This document shows, piece by piece, positions 1 to 4,758 of a stretch of DNA of 5,071 nt (the stretch's first letter is position 1; each line of letters starts with the position of its first letter). The DNA is from Candidatus Saccharimonadota bacterium (GTDB taxonomy: Bacteria; Patescibacteriota; Saccharimonadia; Saccharimonadales; EFPC-124). Location: contig JAEHDC010000016.1 in NCBI GenBank assembly GCA_016880595.1, forward strand, positions 1 to 5,071. The letters run 5' to 3'. Both the position numbers and the translations under genes were made by a program. The notes beneath the pieces are model-generated. The model ran no database searches. It was not told where the DNA came from and worked only from the letters and a program-made list of their open reading frames with translations.

Positions 1-1075
1 AGGTTGGCACCCAGTAGATTTTGTTGGCACCTTCAAAGCAGTTTTTATAATCATTTTTTATAAAATGTTGACGCCGGTTGGTCAATGGCTCGTAAATAAC
101 TATCAGATTTTGTCCAGGTTGAGCTAGCTCTAGCGCCGTGGCCATTCCAGCCTTAATCTTCTCTGGCGTATGCGCGTAATTGCTGTATAGGTTTGGCGCA
201 ATTAGCTCCATGCGTTGTTTGAGTCCAGGAAAACTATTGATGTGCGCTACTAGCTTGGCGATTGGTTGTTTAGTGACTTCATGCACTGCCAGAATCGCTT
301 GCCAAGCGTCTTGACGGTTGTACTCGCCAACCAGTTGAATGGTTTTAATATTAGCGTCATCTTTGCGCGTAACAGAGATGCTGGCACTTGCCGACAGGCC
401 AATCTCTTGTTGGTCGTCTTGCCAGATAATTGTCTGTTTGGCTTGAGTAATAAATTGCTTAAACGAATCATAATAATCTTGCCGGCTTGAAAAAATCTCG
501 TGGTGATCCCAAGAAATTCCGGTAATAACGGCTAGGTCGCAGTTGAAAGCCAGGAAGTTGCGGTCAAATTCGTCACACTCGTACACAAAAAATTGGCTGT
601 CTGGCTGGAGCTGACCCATGGGCGCAAAGCCAATTTTGGCTCCAACCGAGTGGCCAATTGGTACGCCGAGCTGCTTAAACAGCCAAATCACCATGGCAGT
701 GGTTGTGCTTTTGCCATGCGTGCCAGCAATTCCAAGAAGTTTAAGGTGTTTTTTGGTAATTATTTGGCTTAGTAGTTCATCGCGTTTGCTGATTTTTATG
801 TGATTTTTTTGCGCAAATAAGATCTCAGGATGGTTTGGATTTTCGCGCGGGATGCTGGAAGAGTAAACCAGCCAGTCAATTGGTTTTTTGGCATGTAGCG
901 CGGCAATTGCCTCTGTTGTTTGGCCAATGTAAAGATCAACGCCTTGTTTTTGCAAGCTGTGGGTGTAATCGGACTCTTGCTTGTCTGATCCAGAAACCTC
1001 AAAGCCAGCTTGTTTGGCGATCAGCGCCAGTGGTCCAATCCCGCTACCGCCAATTCCACTGAAGAATATATGCAT
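1..1075 (-). CDS. murC: UDP-N-acetylmuramate--L-alanine ligase (MurC-like), 3' end cut by the window
   Basis: This is a Mur ligase, which in MurC joins L-alanine to UDP-MurNAc using ATP in the cytoplasm, the first amino-acid step of peptidoglycan stem-peptide synthesis. A single frame stays open for 358 codons from the ATG at 1075 to the left edge; MurC proteins usually have about 450-490 residues, so roughly 100 C-terminal residues are missing. Seen in order: a Rossmann-like N-terminus with GIGGSGIG (7-14) and SGSD (28-31), typical of MurC; the ATP-binding P-loop GTHGKSTTT (118-126); an acidic motif YECDEFDRNF (165-174) where MurC usually has EADESDxSF; SWDHHE (188-193) in place of the usual xPDHLD; GEYNRQDAW (250-258) in place of GxHNxxNAL; FPGLKQRMEL (282-291), matching the conserved GxxRRFE; and NYAHTPEKI (299-307), the YAHxP motif. 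An in-frame stop lies two codons upstream, so this ATG is the first possible. The gene starts 30 bases after the exporter gene ends but has its own -10 box. It could be another MurC/Mpl-type ligase; the N-terminus favours MurC. Confidence 0.88.
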   Translation of the reverse strand, partial: MHIFFSGIGGSGIGPLALIAKQAGFEVSGSDKQESDYTHSLQKQGVDLYIGQTTEAIAALHAKKPIDWLVYSSSIPRENPNHPEILFAQKNHIKISKRDELLSQIITKKHLKLLGIAGTHGKSTTTAMVIWLFKQLGVPIGHSVGAKIGFAPMGQLQPDSQFFVYECDEFDRNFLAFNCDLAVITGISWDHHEIFSSRQDYYDSFKQFITQAKQTIIWQDDQQEIGLSASASISVTRKDDANIKTIQLVGEYNRQDAWQAILAVHEVTKQPIAKLVAHINSFPGLKQRMELIAPNLYSNYAHTPEKIKAGMATALELAQPGQNLIVIYEPLTNRRQHFIKNDYKNCFEGANKIYWVPT

Positions 1076-1090
1076 ACTTTAAAGTATACA
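1071..1090 (-). promoter_or_regulatory. murC promoter -10 box inside a palindrome over the start codon
   Basis: Read on the minus strand, TATACT (1083-1088) ends exactly 7 bases before the murC ATG, so transcription would begin at or next to the start codon. No Shine-Dalgarno sequence is placed usefully, and no good -35 box is seen at 16-18 bases. The same bases form a palindrome: ATACTTTAAAGTAT is a perfect 14-mer, and the full 20 bases have only one mismatched pair. A dimeric regulator bound here would cover both the -10 box and the start codon. The promoter reading is moderately supported; the operator role is inference. Confidence 0.5.
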
Positions 1091-1105
1091 ACATTGAACC
1101 TTTTT

Positions 1106-2773
1106 CTACTCAGTCGGAACAACGCCTTTATGGTGCTTGAGCGGAATTTCTTTGAGCGCGATAATACAGATGACTAGCGCTACAGAAACCACGCATCCCG
1201 AGATAAAGAAAATGTTTGTAATTGAGCTGGACAAGGCGCTTTGCAGGGTCAGGACAAAGGAATTAAACGCATCCAGCGCTACTTGCTGCACTTGTGCTGG
1301 CAAAGTTTGCAATTGCGCAATTACCGAAGCCTGGCCTTGCTGCGACAAAATACCTTGCACAGTATTGGTGTCCATATTTGTAAACGTCGAACCTTGGCCG
1401 CTGGCTTGGGCAATTTGGACAAACTTATCGTTAGAAATATCTTTTAACGAATCTGCCAAATGATTGTTTAGAACCGTTCCCATAATCGCCAGGCCAACTG
1501 TTGCGCCAATGCTTCGGAAAAGCTGCGTAGTGCTGGTTGCAACGCCTAGATCCTCTTGTGGCAAAGCATTTTGCACGGCAAGAGTGAAGATTGGCATAGC
1601 AGTGCCGAGGCCAAAGCCAGCTATTGCCATTCGCCAGGCCAAATCCCAGTAACCGCTTGTGGCAGTTAAGCCACTCAAGGCAAACATACCGGCTGTGCCA
1701 ATCGCCAGGCCAGAAACAATTAAAATCTTATATTTGCCAGTCTTTTCTACAATTCGTCCAGATAAAACGCTGGCAACGGCCATACCAACAACCATTGGTA
1801 GCATGATGACGCCAGAGTTAGTCGCGCTAAAGTTCAGCACCTGTTGAGCAAAGGTTGGCAAGTAAATCATTGCACCAAAGAAGGCAAAGCCAAACAATAA
1901 GAACAGAGTGCAAACGGTTGTAAAGATTGAGTTTTTGAATAACTGGAGTGGAAGAATTGGGTCTTTTGCCTTGCGCTCGGCAAAGATAAAGCCAATTGCG
2001 GACAGAGCGCAGGCTGCAAACATGCCGATGATGGTTGGGCTGCTCCAGGCCAAATCTAGTACAATGTTATTCCATGGTAAGGCTATACTGCTGCCACCGA
2101 GGCTGGCGGCCAAGACTAGGCAAGAGAGTGTTACGGTTAGCAGGCTGGCACCAAGGTAGTCAATGCCTTTTTCTTTGCTGGTGACTACCGTTGGCATAAA
2201 GCGGGAGATTAAGCCATAAGCAAGAATGCCAATTGGCACATTGATGAAGAACGTCCAGCGCCAACTTGTAATAAGGCCAAAAATGCTGGCGCCATCTGTT
2301 AAGAATCCGCCAAGCAGTGGTCCAATTAGGCTAGACAGTCCAAAGACTGCGCCAAAAACACCTTGCCACTTGCTGCGTTCGCGAGCGTCAAACAGGTCGC
2401 CAATTGCTGCAAAGGCGTTGGACATCAAGATGCCGCCGCCAATACCTTGCAACGCGCGGAAACCAACTAGCTGCCAAATATCTTGTGCTACGCCGCACAT
2501 CATCGAAGCTAGCACAAAAATGGCAATGCCGCTCAATATCAGCTTGCGGCGACCGTACATGTCGGAGAGTTTACCGGCAATTGGCACTGCAACAGTTGAA
2601 GTTAAGAGGTAGGCCGTAACCACCCACGTTAGCTCTTTGAGGGCGTTAAACTCGGTTAAAATTGTTGGTAGCGCAGTACCTACGATAGTTTGGTCAAGCG
2701 CAGCCAAAAATAGGCTGGCCATGATTGCAACCATAATAATCACCTTTTGGCGCTTTTCTAGGTGGTGTAGCAT
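1106..2773 (-). CDS. DHA2-family (EmrB/QacA-type) MFS drug exporter, 14 transmembrane segments
   Basis: This 555-residue inner-membrane protein is a proton-driven multidrug antiporter of the DHA2 family; the actual substrate cannot be read from sequence. Seen in order: the DHA2 signature LDQTIVGTALPTI in helix 1 (26-38); MFS motif A GKLSDMYGRRKL (67-78) in the loop between helices 2 and 3; motif B RALQGIGGG (106-114); motif C GPLLGG (151-156) in helix 5, the antiporter motif; and WRWTFFINVPIG (171-182). Hydrophobic segments continue through the protein and fit 14 helices, the usual layout for about 500-550 residues. A Gln-rich polar loop (about 435-515) separates the last two helices, as in EmrB/QacA relatives. 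The ATG directly follows the regulator's stop codon with no intervening base, so the two genes are almost certainly co-transcribed and translationally coupled. No EmrA-type adaptor gene is present, in keeping with a single-membrane cell. No terminator is seen before murC. Confidence 0.93.
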   Translation of the reverse strand: MLHHLEKRQKVIIMVAIMASLFLAALDQTIVGTALPTILTEFNALKELTWVVTAYLLTSTVAVPIAGKLSDMYGRRKLILSGIAIFVLASMMCGVAQDIWQLVGFRALQGIGGGILMSNAFAAIGDLFDARERSKWQGVFGAVFGLSSLIGPLLGGFLTDGASIFGLITSWRWTFFINVPIGILAYGLISRFMPTVVTSKEKGIDYLGASLLTVTLSCLVLAASLGGSSIALPWNNIVLDLAWSSPTIIGMFAACALSAIGFIFAERKAKDPILPLQLFKNSIFTTVCTLFLLFGFAFFGAMIYLPTFAQQVLNFSATNSGVIMLPMVVGMAVASVLSGRIVEKTGKYKILIVSGLAIGTAGMFALSGLTATSGYWDLAWRMAIAGFGLGTAMPIFTLAVQNALPQEDLGVATSTTQLFRSIGATVGLAIMGTVLNNHLADSLKDISNDKFVQIAQASGQGSTFTNMDTNTVQGILSQQGQASVIAQLQTLPAQVQQVALDAFNSFVLTLQSALSSSITNIFFISGCVVSVALVICIIALKEIPLKHHKGVVPTE

Positions 2774-3076
2774 TTATTCCTCTTCTTTCGCTTTATTTTG
2801 TCTGGCTTCTTTAATTGCTTTGCGAACAATTTCAAATTGCTCGGTCATTTCTTCAAACATATCTTCAACTTGAGCCAGTGGGCAAAGCGCGATCATGCCG
2901 CGCTTGTGCAGGCCAATAACAATCACCTTGTCGCCAGTTTTTAGCGAGATTGAATCTCGGGCGTTAGCTGGAATAACAATCTGGCCTTTAGTGCCGACTG
3001 TTGCAGTGCCATAAAAAGTTGGCTTTGGGGATAAGCTGTCTTTGTCCATGTAAGTATGAAATGTATTACTAGTCAT
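2774..3076 (-). CDS. AbrB/MazE/SpoVT-family DNA-binding regulator
   Basis: A small DNA-binding protein (100 residues from the first ATG) with a swapped-hairpin AbrB domain at about 22-66. It shows the family pattern of a short strand, then VGTKGQIVIPANARDSISL (27-45) and TGDKVIVIG (47-55). Such proteins bind DNA as dimers and commonly repress their own promoter. The C-terminus (about 68-100) is charged and probably helical. No toxin gene follows; instead an efflux pump does, so a role as local regulator of the exporter is more likely than as an antitoxin. The start is uncertain. The first ATG (3076) overlaps the best -10 box, which would put the transcription start inside the gene. The next ATG (3049, residue 10) leaves the whole DNA-binding domain intact and puts the inverted repeat entirely upstream, giving a 91-residue protein. 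Neither start has a Shine-Dalgarno sequence. Confidence 0.85.
   Translation of the reverse strand: MTSNTFHTYMDKDSLSPKPTFYGTATVGTKGQIVIPANARDSISLKTGDKVIVIGLHKRGMIALCPLAQVEDMFEEMTEQFEIVRKAIKEARQNKAKEEE
2779..2783 (-). promoter_or_regulatory. Shine-Dalgarno site of the exporter gene, inside the end of the AbrB-type gene
   Basis: On the minus strand AGAGG is followed by AATAA and then the exporter ATG, a 5-base spacer. The site lies in the last codons of the regulator gene, and its TAA stop directly touches the ATG. This supports translational coupling of the two genes and fixes the exporter start. Confidence 0.75.
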
Positions 3077-3080
3077 ACTT
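3052..3080 (-). promoter_or_regulatory. Probable operator: inverted repeat at the start of the AbrB-type gene
   Basis: Perfect 8-base arms AAGTATGA (3052-3059) and TCATACTT (3073-3080) are separated by 13 bases, so the arm centres are 21 bases apart, two helical turns, on one face of the DNA. The repeat overlaps the predicted -10 box and transcription start of the gene. Self-repression by the encoded AbrB-type protein is the simplest reading, by analogy with the family; binding is inferred. Confidence 0.5.
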
Positions 3081-3105
3081 TACAGCATTGCAAAGCTCTT
3101 CGCAA
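3077..3105 (-). promoter_or_regulatory. Predicted promoter of the AbrB-type regulator/exporter operon
   Basis: On the minus strand TTGCGA (3100-3105) and TAAAGT (3077-3082) are 17 bases apart, matching the sigma-70-type consensus at four of six bases in each box. The predicted start of transcription, near 3070, falls after the first ATG but before the ATG at 3049, which bears on the choice of start codon. Confidence 0.4.
3088..3105. repeat. Imperfect 18-bp palindrome between the hydrolase and AbrB-type genes
   Basis: On the minus strand TTGCGAAG and CTTTGCAA flank two bases; the arms pair with one G-T wobble when transcribed. It lies just after the hydrolase stop and covers the predicted -35 box of the regulator. 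With no following T-run it is not a normal terminator; it could be a weak RNA hairpin ending the hydrolase message or a second binding site. Confidence 0.35.
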
Positions 3106-3107
3106 GA

Positions 3108-3794
3108 TTATTTTTTGATTTTTTTGATCCAGGAGTCAATGTGGTTGGCAATAATTGCGTTTTCGTCGCCAGTAGTATAGTCATGATCAGAGGTTTTAAG
3201 CATGACAAAATCCTTTTGCGTGGTGAGTTGCTTAAAAAAGCTAACCGATTGCTCGACCGAAACTCGGCTGTCAGCGACCGAGTGAATAACTAGCGTCGGC
3301 TGAACAATCTGTTGCGGCTTAAAATATTGCTTGTAAAACCGCCAAATTTGGTTGTACTTTGGTTGCGTAGCCACAAGCGCCCGAAAAGAAATATATGATG
3401 TCAGCAGCGAGCCATACAATTTGCGTTTTCCAAAAAAGCCGTTTAGCGTAACTATGCCGTTAATTTGCGGACATCTAACCGCGGCAATTGAGGCGGTAAG
3501 AGCGCCAAGACTTGTGCCGGCAAGATAAATCTCGCGATCCGGCTCAGAAAAGTGCTCGACTACATCTATAATTTCTTCAACCTGGCGTTTGACGTTCATG
3601 CCTCTGAGGCTTGGATTTGGGTTGAAATTGAAAATTCCGTAACCGTTATCTTTAAGAATTTGGGTGGCGCCTTTTGGTGACAAATCGTCAAAGTTGGTTT
3701 GATAGCCATTGCAAATTATAAAAATCTGCTTGGCAGAAGGGGTGGTAAGGTAGCCGTCAATCTTGCGGTGCCTTGTTTTTATAGCAGCATGCAT
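3108..3794 (-). CDS. Small alpha/beta hydrolase (serine hydrolase), substrate unknown
   Basis: A 228-residue alpha/beta-hydrolase-fold protein with no signal peptide, so probably cytoplasmic. The nucleophile elbow is GTSLG (93-97) with Ser95. The likely acid is Asp175 in HSVADSRV (171-178) and the likely base is His204 in SDHDYT (202-207), giving a complete Ser-Asp-His triad in the right order and spacing. CNGYQTNFDD (28-37) after the first hydrophobic strand fits the oxyanion loop. LVIHSVAD resembles the strand before the acid in prolyl-peptidase-like and dienelactone-hydrolase-like members, so it may be an esterase or peptidase; the sequence does not settle this. I start it at the ATG at 3794, whose -10 box TATAAT lies 7 bases upstream. 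A TTG seven codons earlier is in frame but sits in a terminator-like hairpin. It ends 31 bases before the AbrB-type gene and has its own promoter. Confidence 0.82.
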   Translation of the reverse strand: MHAAIKTRHRKIDGYLTTPSAKQIFIICNGYQTNFDDLSPKGATQILKDNGYGIFNFNPNPSLRGMNVKRQVEEIIDVVEHFSEPDREIYLAGTSLGALTASIAAVRCPQINGIVTLNGFFGKRKLYGSLLTSYISFRALVATQPKYNQIWRFYKQYFKPQQIVQPTLVIHSVADSRVSVEQSVSFFKQLTTQKDFVMLKTSDHDYTTGDENAIIANHIDSWIKKIKK

Positions 3795-3801
3795 AGAACT
3801 T

Positions 3802-3807
3802 ATTATA
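3802..3807 (-). promoter_or_regulatory. Hydrolase gene -10 box (TATAAT), leaderless arrangement
   Basis: A perfect TATAAT on the minus strand is followed by 7 bases and the ATG, so the message would start at or next to the start codon. No Shine-Dalgarno sequence precedes the ATG. The -35 region falls inside the neighbouring hairpin and matches the consensus poorly. Confidence 0.55.
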
Positions 3808-3809
3808 CA

Positions 3810-3849
3810 AAACAACTCACAGTTTCCTATGAGTTGTTTGTCTTTTTTT
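3810..3849. terminator. Hairpin terminator after the RRM gene, with its long T-run on the plus strand
   Basis: A perfect 10-bp stem, AAACAACTCA (3810-3819) with TGAGTTGTTT (3830-3839), surrounds a 10-base loop. On the plus strand it is followed by a run of seven T (3843-3849), a textbook intrinsic terminator. On the minus strand, where the RRM gene ends 20 bases upstream of the stem, the stem is preceded by a run of A and ends in TTTT, so it can act in both directions but is weaker that way. It probably ends the RRM message. Confidence 0.65.
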
Positions 3850-3859
3850 GCTGAATTAA

Positions 3860-4189
3860 TTACCAGCTGCGTTGGCGAAAGCTACCGCCACCACCACGTT
3901 TTTGATCGTTAAAATCACGTCGTGGACGGGCTTGACTTTTATCGCGTGCGCGAGCTTCGTTAACCACCAAATCGCGGCCGCCAAGGTCTTTGCCGTTGAG
4001 CGCCTCGATTGCTTCTTTGGCTTTTTCATCTTCGTCGATTTCTACAAAACCAAAGCCTTTAGAACGACCAGTTTCTGGGTTCTTGATAACTGTTGCAGAA
4101 GCAACAGTGCCGTATTCGGCAAATAGCTCATTTAAATCGGCGTCGGTGGTACTGTAAGGCAAATTGCCTACATAGAGTTTAACTGCCAT
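3860..4189 (-). CDS. Single-RRM RNA-binding protein with a Gly/Arg-rich tail
   Basis: A 109-residue cytoplasmic protein with one RNA-recognition motif filling residues 4-78. RNP2 is LYVGNL (5-10) and RNP1 is KGFGFVEI (44-51); the exposed aromatic residues Tyr6, Phe46 and Phe48, which stack on RNA bases in this fold, are all present. The tail (about 79-109) is rich in Arg and Gly, including RGGGGSFRQRSW, as in cyanobacterial Rbp and other bacterial cold-inducible RRM proteins. By family it would bind single-stranded RNA and may act as an RNA chaperone; its targets are unknown. It has the standard Shine-Dalgarno sequence AAAGGA five bases before the ATG, unlike its leaderless neighbours, which fits strong translation. 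A hairpin terminator follows. The upstream 106 bases show no clear promoter, so it may use a distant one or be read from fur. Confidence 0.94.
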   Translation of the reverse strand: MAVKLYVGNLPYSTTDADLNELFAEYGTVASATVIKNPETGRSKGFGFVEIDEDEKAKEAIEALNGKDLGGRDLVVNEARARDKSQARPRRDFNDQKRGGGGSFRQRSW

Positions 4190-4194
4190 GCTAA

Positions 4195-4200
4195 TCCTTT
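4195..4200 (-). promoter_or_regulatory. Shine-Dalgarno site of the RRM gene
   Basis: AAAGGA on the minus strand lies 5 bases (TTAGC) before the ATG. It is the clearest monocistronic ribosome-binding site in the window and confirms the start at 4189. Confidence 0.7.
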
Positions 4201-4295
4201 ATTACTTTTAGGCAGGACGACCCTTTTTGCTATCACCGCCGTCGTAAAAAACTTCTTCTGGTAAAATAACATACCTGCACTACTATTAGACCACG

Positions 4296-4706
4296 TTAGT
4301 GGCACTTTTGGCAATAGCCAATTAGCTCTACAGAGTGATTAACAGTGATAAAATTATTATTTTTTGCAATTTTATTTAAGATAGATTCCAGCTCTGGACT
4401 GGCAATCTTGATGGTGGCGCTGCAATTTTGGCAAACCGCGTGGTGGTGATGCGGGACAAAAATCTCGCTAAGCTCAATTTTATGCTCAAAACCGTGCCAA
4501 GAACGGTTAATAATTCCAAGCCTTTCAAACAGCTCTGCTGTGCGGTAAACAGTGGCGCGGTCAATGCTGTTTTTAAGATTGTTGGCCAGCGCACTAACGG
4601 TAATCGGCCCTTTGGCCAGCTCGTTAAAAATCGCCTCCCTAGGTTTTGTGATGCTAAGCCGTGAGCTTTGCAAAGTATCTAAAAGCTGTTTGTTAGAGAG
4701 TTCCAT
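4296..4706 (-). CDS. Fur-family metal- or peroxide-sensing transcriptional repressor
   Basis: A 136-residue Fur-superfamily protein (Fur, Zur, PerR and Mur share this fold). The N-terminal winged-helix domain (about 5-82) contains ITKPREAIFNEL (19-30) and the recognition helix region DRATVYRTAELF (49-60), matching the family's ATVYRTL pattern. The C-terminal dimerisation domain begins with HHHH (86-89) and carries both structural zinc pairs, CQNC (92-95) and CQKC (132-135); the protein stops one residue later at His136. His124 and acidic residues around 105-107 could complete the sensory metal site. All Cys ligands are present, so it should be folded and functional. Which metal it senses cannot be decided. 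No metal transporter or peroxidase gene is visible nearby to hint at its regulon. A leaderless-type promoter overlapped by an inverted repeat lies upstream. Confidence 0.92.
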   Translation of the reverse strand: MELSNKQLLDTLQSSRLSITKPREAIFNELAKGPITVSALANNLKNSIDRATVYRTAELFERLGIINRSWHGFEHKIELSEIFVPHHHHAVCQNCSATIKIASPELESILNKIAKNNNFITVNHSVELIGYCQKCH

Positions 4707-4712
4707 GTACTA

Positions 4713-4742
4713 AGTATAAGGAATTTTGCTAAAAGATTGCAA
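4713..4742 (-). promoter_or_regulatory. Predicted leaderless promoter of the fur-family gene
   Basis: On the minus strand TTGCAA (4737-4742) and TATACT (4713-4718) are 18 bases apart. The -10 box ends 6 bases before the ATG, so transcription would start at the start codon itself. No Shine-Dalgarno sequence is present. Confidence 0.6.
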
Positions 4743-4746
4743 AATT
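4722..4746. promoter_or_regulatory. Perfect inverted repeat over the fur promoter, possible autoregulatory operator
   Basis: AATTTTGC (4722-4729) and GCAAAATT (4739-4746) are perfect complements around a 9-base spacer. The repeat covers the -35 box and most of the spacer of the fur promoter, a good place for repression. Fur-family proteins often repress themselves, but this sequence and spacing do not match the classical Fur, PerR or Zur boxes. Confidence 0.45.
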
Positions 4747-4758
4747 TTTTGTGTACTG

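Noticed and set aside
250..1062. Short open frames on both strands between 250 and 1062
   Set aside because: They overlap the uninterrupted murC frame, which has all the recognisable motifs.
1044..1094. A 16-codon reading frame overlapping the murC start (minus strand), preceded by AAAGG
   Set aside because: It could be a leader peptide, but it overlaps the -10 box that should drive murC and has no regulatory amino-acid run. It is probably chance.
1137..2612. Several open frames of 60-128 codons on the plus strand
   Set aside because: They are antisense to the exporter gene, whose motifs are unambiguous. Their translations show no domain and arise from its codon composition.
3108..3815. Longer hydrolase reading frame starting at a TTG at 3815
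   Set aside because: The TTG lies inside the terminator stem and upstream of the TATAAT box, so the transcript would not contain it. The ATG at 3794 is better placed.
4290..4303. Small hairpin CCAC-GTTA-GTGG around the fur stop codon
   Set aside because: Only four to five base pairs and no following T-run, so it is not a credible terminator.
4663..4678. GAGCTTTGCAA shared between the fur coding region and the region upstream of the AbrB-type gene
   Set aside because: A shared 11-mer is expected by chance in 5 kb, and the fur copy is in coding sequence.
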